The position numbers were made by a program, and so were the translations under genes. Positions 1-12,500 of a stretch of 64,000 bases of DNA are shown here, piece by piece. The notes under the pieces are model-generated. The model did no database searches and had not been told where the DNA came from. It worked only from the letters and a program-made list of their open reading frames with translations. Origin of the DNA: Agelas oroides (Eukaryota > Porifera > Demospongiae > Agelasida > Agelasidae); contig OX422183.1 of the NCBI GenBank assembly GCA_949130485.1, forward strand, positions 7,468,636-7,532,635, given 5' to 3'. How positions within the stretch are numbered: the first letter of the stretch is position 1; every line of letters starts with the position of its first letter.

Positions 1-518
1 GAGAGTGAGTTGACGACCACCATCAGATGGAGAGGAGCACAAACGTCTGCCACTGCACACTAGATACATGGACTGATAGACTCTGTAATACTAAAGATTG
101 TCATACACCCAAAGTGCATTGTGCATGTACATGCTATTGATATATCAAAGGTTGGTAGCCTTGATTTATGTTCACGGCTGCATACGGGGGAAAAAAGAGA
201 TCTCCTAACTGTAGCGTCATAGTAGTTGGTCTTGTTCCCAAATTTTGGTGAACGCCGGAACCAGACCAACCAGAGTTTCCCGAGAACCGCCCCCTGATTG
301 GCTAGAGGTGTACTGAGAAGAACTGATCCACATCGCCTCATAGGACGTGGATTGTCCTGCGATTGTGCCGGAAAGTGTATGGTGTATACCTACTGAAGAT
401 CGAGGAAGCGAGGCGGAAGGAAAGGTGCTGTCGGAAGAAAGGAATTTTGCAACAATCGCGATCGTTGCTGCTAGCTACTGTAGCAGCCGTTCATTGACTG
501 ATCATCGAAGGCGGCAAG
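1..518 (+). promoter_or_regulatory. Upstream region and 5' UTR of the APP-like gene
   Basis: The 518 bases before the first ATG hold no convincing coding sequence. The short open frames on either strand here have no recognisable domain. A transcription start cannot be placed from sequence alone. The ATG at 519 is chosen because it opens directly into a hydrophobic signal peptide. Confidence 0.35.
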
Positions 519-3500
519 ATGCTGTCAAGAACAGTACTGGCAGTATTACTGGCCATCGTGGCGCTTGTGTCAAGCCAGGGATCACAGGTGCGTGCGTCAA
601 ACTATTCGCCGGCTTGTGCCGGTGTTGAATACGACAACAAAATCAATATGTTTGCCTTTGGCAGTCTTCAGTATACAAAAGAATGGCCTTACTCTCTGAT
701 TGGAAAAGAACCCATGTGGTGCATGTAGAGGTTTAGACGTCTTCGTATAAAACCAGGAGTAGTTCACATATTTGACACCAGGAGTTCAGATTTGCCATGT
801 CACAACCACCAATTTTGTCATGATGTTTATTGCACACTGAATCTGCCGCTCTAGCAGTAAAATTCCACACTTTTTCACCCTTTACTGTATAATGTAGTGT
901 GGTACATGTAGGTGTTAAATTTCCAAATGCTGCTGTGTACGTGGTTAACTAAAATAGCTGTCATAGCTATGACATGAGTTGTGCCAGTACAGCTATTTGG
1001 CGGTATTTTGGAGTTTATTGTAGCTTGCGAGGTGCTAAATTTCTAACTGCACTGTGTAAAATAGCTGTCATATATAGTTGTCACATGATTTGCATCAGTA
1101 GGGTAAAGCAGGGCTATTTGATGGTATTTTAAACATTGGGGAAATTCCAATCCTGGAGGATAGATCCGGTACAACAAAAAAAGTGTAACGCTAAGAGCTG
1201 CTGTGCATGTAGCAGACAAACTGCTGACCTGAGTACATTGTGCAAGTGGTGCTTGTGTGGGGAGCAGTTGTGTAAAGAAACCAAGCTGTTCACGGAACAC
1301 AAATGGATGACAGAGCTTTTCCTCCACCATAAGCATAAGTTTTGTACACATCACTATGTACACAAGCTGTGATTAACATTGTAGTTCACTCAAGCTTATC
1401 CCACATGATTGAGCAGTAGCTGTGAAAGGAATTTGCATAAGGAGACTAAAACCATGCACATAATAGTTTGTCATGTCTCTGGGTGTGAGTGGAAAGAATG
1501 CGGTAAAGAATGTTTGTCTTTCTCTCTATTCACAGAATCTTCGGCCTCTTCAGGAACAGCCTACAGCTGAATGTAAGTACATGTATGTGTGCTTATTGAC
1601 CCATTAAGTGGGAAAAAGGAAATCCACAATAAAATGATTTTTATAAGTGTTTCTAAGCAACGCATAGAGACCTTGGTAAGTTCAAAGTTCAATATACCGC
1701 TGAAAATTATTTGACTGAAAATTTACTACTGATGCACAATTTTTATGCAGAGATGACTTTAATTGAAATGCATTGTGTGGTCTGTTCACAAGTAAAAAAA
1801 AAAAACTCTGCTTCACCTTCTATGTACTACGTACAGGTTGAAAAGTTTTGCTAAATTAGAAAGGCAGACCTATTCTACACGGGTATGCTGCGCATTTTAT
1901 AGTGTGTTATTATGAATATGAAATATTAAAACAGCCAAAATATTGTCCTGCAGGCTTTTTCACACTTACAAAACCATCAAAGTATGTAGAAATCTTAGTA
2001 ATAACGTTTTTAAGTATTGCCATCTGTCTTGAGACTGAAGTCTGTAGTGGTTGTGTGTGTGCGTGTTGTATATCTACAAGGTAACCATGGTAATGGTACA
2101 TACTGTACACATGTATTGGTAGTGTTTAGTTGTACTTTTTGTTTGGTTACATGAGATTATGTGTAGTTGAGCTGTCTGGCACTACTTCTTTGATAGGCCT
2201 GACAAAGTGTGATTGCATTCCACACATTTGTGTATATCAAATAAGAAAGCATTCCAAATCTGGCATCAGTAATCATGTGTAACTTTGCAAGCAGACATTC
2301 TGGAACCTTGGGTCATAGTCAGGCTTCTGGAAGATGTGGAACAACATATGGTGACAGTGCAGAAGTGCAAAGATGATAGTCGTGGTACTTGTGATTAGGC
2401 AGCTGTATTTGTGGGTTTGTGGGATGTAGAGCTGCAACAATACGCTTCTGTACTGTATCCATTATCGGTCAGATAGTATATTATATTTTGGCTATTCACG
2501 ACATACTGCAGTTTCCAATGACACCTGGGACAGCGACTTGAATATTCTAGCAATGTAGATTTGAGGGAGGCGCTTGTGGGTTAGGGCAAGATTGATATTA
2601 CTGATGGGCCATTCGCTGTTTGTTTTCGCTCACTTATTGTCCTTAGTCTGCTGATCTGTCAATCTTTGTTTTAAAGGTGTCATTCTTTTAGAGAGTGAAT
2701 CCCAGGCCCTCTGGCTCTGTTTCTTAACCACAAGAAGTCTGAGAAATGCAAGTTCTAACCACCCAATAGGTCAAGGTGTGTCAACCACTACTCATTGTGG
2801 GGTGAGCCTCAGTCACAGCACACACACACACACACACACACCTGTAGCTTTAGCAGCTAGATTTATCACTGTACACTGCCTTTGATCGACTCAAGCTCCT
2901 AGTCCTTACTTGAGGCGGCTTATCAAAGCTTTAACTGATTATACACCGTAGACACCAATTGTTGTCATGGATATGGCTAAGCGTTATCATGGCCCAGGCC
3001 GAATAGCTATAAGCTCCTTACTAGAGGCAGCTTATCAAAGCTTTAATGCTCTGCAACCATTTATCCTACCTGTACAACAAGCTTCTTCTAAGACAAGGAA
3101 TTGTCATCAATGCAAAGGGTAGCTAGCTTGCCCTGCTGTAGACGCTTATCTTCCGTATATAGTAGCCACTATCAAGTATGGTAGGATGAATGAATCTTCT
3201 ATATAACAGGCTAAACTGGCATGCATTCCTTAAGTAAATTGCCATTCTCATCCAAGTTGTCAGAATTTAATGCATGTAGGCAAGTTAAAATACAAGCATA
3301 ACTTGCATACTCTTCAAATTGGCTTCTATTTAATGCCTGGCCTTCCTAGCCAACGTGCTGCAAGCCATAAAGCCAAGTGCCCTTATGCATGAACAAACCA
3401 CATCTCCCCCAAAAATAGGCCTAGATGTCACCCACTGCGCAGGACACGTTTCGATGATATGTATTAGTGTTTGTTTAGATGGAAGTGAGTGTGGGTGGGG

Positions 3501-6500
3501 TTGACAGTTGGTGGGGTCTGGTCTTTGTCATTCATTGGAGCTTCTATTGCACGCTATTGGCTGTCCATCCGCTTTGCCCGCACCACACACCATGAATATA
3601 TCGTTGACCATATGAATCCAGGTGACTTAGGAACTTTGATCTACTTTGAATAGTTGTATCATTAATTTGTGAATAACATAATTACAATGGTTAGTTACCA
3701 TTACCATAATTAGTTATCATTGCCATAGCAACAAGGTTTTTTTCTCCCTCTTTTTGAGGCACTAGGGATTCAGATGTTGTGCATGGCATTTGACTGCCTG
3801 TGCCAAGGCCTCTTTTCTGTATGGTCTCTCTCTTACTTCTCTCTTTGTCTTCTCTCATGGAGACTTTGTGTGGCTACCTCTGCCACGGCATTCTTTTTGA
3901 CTTGTGCTACACACTTCAGTTTATGTGTGGCACTCCATTAATATGGTGTGTAGGTAACACTTCAAGGTGTGGTTGTGTGTAGGCCTTAAGGTGAATTATG
4001 CTCAAAACATCCTGTGGCAGCAATTCTTGGAATTACTGCTCTTAAGTGATGTGCATTATGGTCTGATTGTACTTCAAAGGTAATTAATTAACCTCTGTCT
4101 TCTTACCCAAAGCACCTGGCCTTGTTCCCAGGACCCTGGAACTAACAGTATAGTGGGAGAGGACCTGGTACATGTGTGGCAGTCCCGAATAGAAATCGAA
4201 TATTATTCCGTCACGTATTTCGAGTGCATCACCAAGTTTGATGCACTGTAGCACTGAGCTGCTGCTAGGGGTGGGGCTCATACGTGCTTCATAGACGTAT
4301 CAGATAGTCATGCGTTTACACGTCACGTATGAGCCCTGCCCTTAGCGGAAGCTCAGTGCTATAGCGCGTCAAACTCGGTGATGCGGTCGAAATACACGAC
4401 AGAATAATATTCGATTTCTATCCGGGACTGCCACATGTGTCTTTCTCACATGAGTGACGTCAGAATAGAAAGGATGGTAGTAGAGGGTGACCTTCCATTA
4501 ATGTGGTATATAGGTAACACTTCAGGGCGTGGTTGTGTGTGGGCTAGGGGTGAATTATGCTCTGTGTCAGCAAATTCTTGGAAGTGCTTCTCTTGAGTAA
4601 GCTTGCATTTTACTAGCTTTGTTCTCAGGCCCCGCCCACCATTTCATCACATTGAAGGAAACCTGGAAGAATTTATATACCGAATTTCTTCGAATAGTCG
4701 CCACCCTCGAATAGTGGCCCCACAATCCGAAGCTCTGAACGAAATAAATGCCGCCCCCAAATAGTAGCCGCGGTTAGTAAATGTGGCACACGCACACATG
4801 TGGGAATGATTTCGATGATGGTCACCACGCTAGTGCTAGGACTGTTTGTGTTGTACGAGTTGTTCCCACGGCTGAAAGCAGGACTGAGAGGCTGCGTGTA
4901 CTACGGACAGCGTCTAGCAACCATCACTGTCTCACTCGTATGTACCTTATCCTCTCAGGCCCCGCCCACCATTTCATCACTTGCAGTATCAAGAGCGCAT
5001 AAGAACGGGCGGCTAGAGGAAGAGCGTGTAACTCCAATAGAAGCCAGTAGCGTTGACTCATAGTAGAGAGCTCTGTAACCATGGCAACCAAGTAGACAAT
5101 AGGGTGTGCTGAGTTAGACAGATGTTATCAACTAAGATAGATTATCTTGAGGTTGTCTCTTCCTACAATAGATGTTGTTTTAACCTAAATTAAGGGTCAC
5201 TGAAAGTTCCATAGCCTTTGTGCACTTGTCTGTAGGAAATGTAGTAGCTATTTTGGTGAGTGTGTGTGTGTGTCTGTGTGTATGCGTGTGCCTGTGTGTG
5301 TGCGTGTGCCTGTGTGTGTGTGTGTGTATGTGTGTCAACCTCTTTTCTTGTCAACACAAACTGAAGACAGACCAGAAACCTGAAGATGAGACTAGTTAGC
5401 TCCTGTATGTCATCAAATATAGGCTCATCTTCGGGCTCTCCCGTATGTGCAAACATCAAGATACTTGTGAAATCATGAAGAGCCTGATGTCTTTTCACTT
5501 GAATGATTTCAAAGGTAGAAAGGTGGTAGAAAGTGCACTATATTTAACCCTTTAACCACTGATGACAAGTGTACTCGTCATGCAACTTGGACTGCATGTT
5601 ATCCGTTGGCACAATAGGTTTTGTGCTAGCGAAAAGGGTTGGGATAGGGGGATGTGGGCGAGCAAAGTCACAACATGCTGTGCACATGGCAGCTGCTGTC
5701 TTGGCAGCGTCATTTCTCTCCTTTTTAAAGAAAACGGGCATAGAAACTGCTCCTTGGCCCTTGCAGGGGCTCCATTTCTGGCATTGTAGACAGCATTCGC
5801 TGGTCGGAGAGCCCTGACCCTTCTAAGCTCGATAATGAGTGGGTGTGGTCAAGGTCATGAACCCCAAGAGAATTGCTGGAAGAATTAACCCTTAATTGGC
5901 TCAAGTTTCCAGTGCTAGCTTTCAGCTAAAGTGGAGGTACTTCTCATACAAGGGATATCCATAGCTTCAAAAAGACCTGACTTACCCCATGGAGGGTGAA
6001 GTGTTGTGTTGTGCATGAAGGGCTTAAATAGCTTCAAAAAGACTTTGAAGCTCAGTGTATAATGGGTGTAGGACAAGTACAGTAACTGATAGAGTGGGCA
6101 ATTTGTTTGTTTGTAACTCTTCCCATATGCTGAATGCTGGGTGGGGCCTGAGAACAATGCTAAATCGAATACTCAATTGTGTACAATTACTAATTACTGC
6201 TAATTGCTAGACTGTTGTCTTGCTGAAATTAGTTTATCCTTGGTGAAATCTGTTTATCCTAGCTGGTGATCAGCAGGTCTAAGGTCTCCATGCCACATAG
6301 CCACGTTGCTATAGTGTTGATATAGTTTTGGCGGCATTGAATCAACAGCAAATACATTTCACAGCTGCTTTTCATTGGCACGCCCTCAAATTAATTGAAT
6401 GTGCGATATCCATAGCCTCGTTCCCAGGCCCCGCCCAGCTTATCCACTCAAAGACCATTTCCTGATTGGAAGCACATGAACCACTGATGTGTTGTATAAA

Positions 6501-9500
6501 ATCGTTCATACTACATCACGCTCCCAAGTTCACACAATGACACACTTCCTTTCTACAATTGTTACGTACTTTGACGGTGCAGAGAAGGTGTATTCCTGGG
6601 TCCCCCCCCATGAATGCCCTTACACCTCTTATACCCCATTACTAGCTATGTACTAAGATGCAGCTCTGACCCTAGTCAAGAGTGCATAAGAACGGGCGAC
6701 TTGATCATGAGTAATAGCGTATAACTCAGTAAAATTTGAAACCGGTCGGAATTTACCTCTAGTACTAAAAATAGTAACACGTACTGGGCATGCTGCATAG
6801 ACATAAGGAATTGTTGCTAAGCACGTGACCAGGTGTTCTATTTTTAGTACAGGTCAACGATTTTGACCGGAGTATGGGTTTCTATTGGAGTTACACGCTC
6901 TTATTCAAGCCGCCCGTTCTTATGCGCTCTGACCTTGTTTTCCTTCATGACAATAGTTTACAGACAATTACTGAAGATTACTGAAGTTAGCAAGAGAACC
7001 TAGGATGGCAACACCCCTTGGGACAGACACTGAAAAACCATCCATTATAGGTTGGGACTAACCGATCTCGCAATCTCATTGGTCATTACCACTTTTGGGG
7101 AATAAGCCCAAGGAATTAGACTTCATTCACCAGACCGTTTCTCGCCGGGAGGCGCGCGTAGGCGGGGCACGAGACTACCTTGGGACAGACACTGAAAAAC
7201 CATCCATAATTTAATTGGAATGGCCAATTGGACAACATGAGACATGAGACAATTTTCACAGTCTCATGTTGCTGTATACACAATGATAATGTTTGTGTTG
7301 TCTTGCCGATAATGGCATCAGTGATGCTATGACTGGACAACCACATACCACATGATTGTCATTATAAATGGTCAATTTGGCAATGTTGTAGTGTGGAACT
7401 GATATGCCTAAATACATCACTTAGCAACAATTACCAGTTCTGATTGGGTGGTTTTCTCAGGCACATTACTGGCTGTGCTGAGTCAGCATCAGACCTATGT
7501 GACTCTCACAGTAAAAATTCATTACTTGGCATACTTTAGACATTTATTGCTGATCACAACTAGTATCACAAGAATTCTTCTACCTTTGAAATCAGCTTCA
7601 CCCTTCCAAAGTTGCAGGCCTCTAATTGCAGTTATTATAACTTGTACAGGCAAGCAATATAACCTGTTCCTAAGCAACATATAAGAATGTTGCTCATATC
7701 TCTCTTCTACAGAGATGTTGCCTAGGTAACAGGTTATGTAATAGTTATATCCCTCCCTGGGGGGTGGTCGTTTTACACATTTGTGTCGTAGCCCGACACC
7801 AATATGCAAGACCACCCCCCAGGGAGGGATATAACTATTACACAACCTGTTACCTAGGCAACATCTCTGTAGAAGAGAGATATGAGCAACATTCTTATAT
7901 GTTGCTTAGGAACAGGTTATATATAACAGTTTTATCCCTCCCTGGGGTGTGGTGTTACACATTGGTGTCAGGCTACACCGGACACCAATGTGTAAAACAA
8001 CCACCCCCCAGGGAGGGATATAACTATTACTAAATCTAAAACACTTCCAGTCTGCTGCAGTAATAGTGACACCATGTAAGTTTACATCTCAAGTTACAAA
8101 GTGGAAGTCCTACACATTCACTTGCTACAAACACTTTAATAACGTTCCCCCCCCCCCCCCCCCCCCCCCCCACTTTCCCTTTCTTCCGCCCTCCTTTCTC
8201 CTCCTCTCCTCTCTCACCCCCTCACAGCCACTGCATCACCACAAGTCAGGGTGCCATTGGACTTTCTAATGATGCGTAGCGGTGGGAGCACAGCCCTCAC
8301 ATTCGGCTTTCAGCTGCTTGAAGACATCCGAAACATTCGCATAGAGTGTGACATCGTTCAAAGACAGGAAGAACTACGTTTCTCGAAGAAAATGAACGAT
8401 TTGCTGCGATATCGGAAGCAAGTTGAAGATGCGATCCCTAAATCGGATTTTGTTGATCTTACAGATGCAAATCGAGATGACATCGAGAATAATTTTGACA
8501 ATACTTTTGAAGACATTGAGATCGAAAGGGCAAGAAAGCTAAGAGATCTCCAAACCCAGTGCAAGGCAAGGATAGATTCGCTCCTTGCTGGTCGGAAGAG
8601 GGAGGCATTGAGCTACGCCCAATACCTCATGCAGAGAGATCCAGCCCAGTTTGCACAGCTGCTGTTTGATATCACTGGATATAGTCAGCAGTTACAGAAT
8701 GGACTGGCTGGCTGTATAGGATACTACCGAGCTGTGGGGGAGAACGAGACAGATGGGGGGATGGAAGACCCTCGTGAGCTGTGTTACGAGGCTGAAATCA
8801 ACATCTTGGTGGAATTCATTCGGGAAGTTGTAGAGGAGAGTAACAAACGCGCACGAAACTTTTATGGTGATGATGAAGACTATGATAATTCAGGAATGGC
8901 TGGAAGTGGAGACGAGGAAGAGGAGAGGCCATCGGTACCAAACAGGCCTCCCCCAGAGGTCCCTCCCACTGTACCCAGTGAAAGAACGACTGCAACTACA
9001 AACGGAATTTCTCCAACAACAGACAAGAAATTGGACCCAGTGAAGGAGCCAGAAACGAAAGGAACAGAGGAGTACACTTCATCCCCTACCACATCTAGAC
9101 CCCATAGGCCCCACCTTCGTCCTCGACCACGTACTGAAGGTATATGTTTACTAAATGCATGAGTTAGAGACTTACAGTGGAACAAGTGAGCACTGCAATA
9201 CAGGATATGAGTGAAGTGCCTTGCTATACAGTGTAGAGACTTAGAGTGGAACAAGTTACTAGTGAACACTGCAATACAGGATATGAGTGGAGTGCCTTAC
9301 TATACAGTGTAGAGACTTAGAGCGGAATAAGTTACTAGTGAGCACTGCAATACAGTGGAGTGCCTTACTATACAGTGTAGAGACTTAGAGTGGAACAAGT
9401 TACTAGTGAGCACTGCAATACAGGATATGAGTGAACTGCCTTACTATACAGTGTAGAGACTTACAGTGGAACAAGTTACTAGTGAGCACTGCAATACAGG

Positions 9501-12500
9501 ATATGAGTGAACTGCCTTACTATACAGTGTAGAGACTTAGAGTGGAACAAGTTACTAGTGAACACTGCAATACAGGATATGAGTGGAGTGCCTTACTATA
9601 CAGTGTAGAGACTTAGAGCGGAATAAGTTACTAGTGAGCACTGCAATACAGGATATGAGTGAACTGCCTTGCTATACAGTGTAGAGACTTACAGTGGAAC
9701 AAGTTACTAGTGAGCACTGCAATACAGGATATGAGTGAACTGCCTTGCTATACAGTGTAGAGACTTACAGTGGAACAAGTTACTAGTGAGCACTGCAATA
9801 CAGGATATGAGTGCAAGTGCCTTGCTATACAGTGTAGAGACTTAGAGTGGAACAAGTTACTAGTGAACACTGCAATACAGGATATGAGTGGAGTGCCTTA
9901 CTATACAGTGTAGAGACTTACAGTGGAACAAGTTACTAGTGAGCACTGCAATACAGGATATGAGTGAACTGCCTTACTATACAGTGTAGAGGCACTAGTT
10001 GATACTTGAACACTTAAGGTTACGGGATACAGTTTGCTCATTAATATTCATATAAAAATATTACCTTCCTTTTCTTCATACAGGATCCAGGTATGCACGC
10101 GCTTAACTTTACCGCTAAACAAAGTTACATTAGTCTGTAACAGCTGTGCTGGTTGGGTGGGCGGAGCATGCAATTTGATAGCAGTGCCTGCGGTTAACAA
10201 TCCGCGTACGAACTACTGATTTCGGCGTCAGTTATTTCCTGTTGGAAGAACATCTTACCGTATATTACACTGTATTTGAATTCTACGAAGACAGACACAG
10301 GGCGGCTTGAAGAGTTTTCGCCGAGGCGACTTACCGTTTTAGATATACGCCTAGATTTAGTCGCTAGGTCGGTCAAAAACCACCGGGGTTTTGGATAGAA
10401 ACGCGTGTCACTCGCTTCCCCTGGCACACAGCGACGAAATCGCTCCGAGCCGCCCTCAAGTAAGTTGAGTATTACCCGTAGGTGTTGAACAGTTGTACCT
10501 GCAATCCTCTCTGAAGACAAAATCTGACGCCGAATTTGCGGCCGAAAGTCACGAACTTTGTCGTCGCTGCTCGCCTTAGTACGTTGTACATAAGAATTAA
10601 TACTATACTGGTTAAATGGCACTCATAGTTCTGTTATATGTCGCTTCTATTGCGTGCTGTAACTGGTTCCTGCACGGAGAAAAGGAAGGTAATATTTTCT
10701 CATGAATATTAATGAGCAAACTGTATCCCGTAACCTTAAGAAACTTGCACTCTTGTTGCGCGCCCGGAGGTCCAGCAGACATAAGAACTGTAGGATATTT
10801 GGGCTAATGTTTGATAATCAACATGCTTGAAATTCAACTCCAAACAGTCTTCTACCCGGGATTTAGCAAACGAAATATTACATTTGTTCAATCACCTGTC
10901 CTCGGGGGAAAAAATTCTACTAGTAGACAAGCCTGGAAATCATGCATCATATCGTGTCGCTAGCCAAATTTGGCAACTGCTGCTGGGCTTGTAGGCAAGG
11001 CCAATGGAAGGTCAAGGACTATATTGTCTTTCCTTTTCGGAGGAGGCGGAAAAAAGGTCACGTGTTGTTTTACTATACATTTTCGGATGTGATTTTCTAC
11101 CCCCACATACTACACTAGTTTCGGGTATACTACACTACTTTTCAGTAAAAACTATCCCAGCGCCAGCATGTCTTGTTGCTCTGATCTGGCACAGTTGCTA
11201 CCGTGCTTAGACCTTTGAAGTCTGGGGTCCAAAATATATCAGTCCGAGAATAAATTTTTGCCTCTACATGCATTTCACTCCAAAACATCCATGCAGTAAG
11301 GCATTTATTACCCACCTGTGACAACACCGGGAACATACAACTGTAACATACAAACCACACAATGTCATTATATATGTACATCTACCGTACTATACATCAA
11401 AACTAACCACGTACAAAATGTGTGCAGTATTTTACCAATTACATATGGGAGAGTTACTCACCCAGAATATAGAGTGTGTATGTCATGTTACTTTCTCGTT
11501 ATCTGCTGCTCTCTACCGACATACACCTTCCCTACCCTCCTTTCCTTCCTTTCTCTCCTTCCCTCTGACTCTTCCTCCCCTCCAACCTCCCTGTCCTCCC
11601 CTTCTCTCCAACCTCCCTCACCTCCAATCCCCCTCACCTCCTTCCCCTCTGCCCCCTACCTCCACTCCCCCTACCAACCTTATGTAGGCTACCCAGAGTG
11701 GGCCAATGAGGCATTTAACACTGTCCGATTATACCAGTATGCCAACCCACGACGTCCTCAACCCCCGGAAATTCATCAAATCACAATCCAGCGACCCACA
11801 ACAGAACCTCACACAACATCAGAGCCACCCTCTAGCTCCATCCCCAGACCATCCATTGGTCCACCTCTTGATATTCACGTCATGACTCCTCTTACAACAG
11901 AAGAAGAACCAACTACAGACTCCGTTCCCAGACCATCCATCGGTCCTCCCGTCAACGTTCGTGTCATGACTCCTCTCACAGAAGAAGAAGAGCCAACGAC
12001 TGACTCCATCCCCAGACCCACCATTGGTCGTCCTGTCAATGTTCATGTTGACACACCAGAAAAACCAACCCCAGGAGGAAAGACGGGATCCCCAGAACGC
12101 CCCACCACAGCTGACACACCTCCTGTAGTAACTGAGGAACAATACTATAATTATGAAGATGAGGACTCGGAGGTTGATGTCGAGGTGAATGTCGTGGTGG
12201 AGCAGTCCACAGACAGCACTGGTAAGAAGTGTAGCTAACATTTTCTTAATTGTCGTCAAAAGTTGCTGGTCTTTGTGCCCATGGTGCAAAATTAATAGCC
12301 TCGGTCCCAGGCCTCCCCCGTTTTACCTTCCGTTTGCATTCACGATAATACACGGGAGCGGAAGGCCGGCGAAAAACGGGGAAGGCCTGGGAGCATTCAT
12401 CACGTGAATGACGTCAGGTGGACACGAGGTGGACGTAGGGGGGGAGGGACCGATATTCAAATATATACGTACTAAACTTGAAAGCGAGTTTCTTATCGGT

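Larger units (their letters stand above)
1573..8227 (+). other. APP-like intron 2 (6.65 kb), repeat-bearing
   Basis: Long phase 1 intron between the 37-nt exon 2 and the E2 exon. It holds a CA microsatellite (2819-2842), a GT-rich tract (5257-5334), several inverted-repeat elements (about 4170-4440, 4674-4953, 6677-6931, 7650-8035) and a C homopolymer of about 20 bases just upstream of the acceptor tract. The stretches 1600-2800, 2900-4080, 5340-6400 and 6950-7640 show nothing I can name. I looked for cysteine-rich E1-like exons and found none. Confidence 0.6.

Noticed and set aside
4781-5063. Recurring frames with HTHTCGNDFDD or MISMMVTTLVLGLF
   Set aside because: They recur because they lie within copies of one MITE; frames are not kept over their length and no domain is seen.
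9165-9992. Repeat array resembling CRISPR
   Set aside because: Units are contiguous with no spacers and the genome is eukaryotic.
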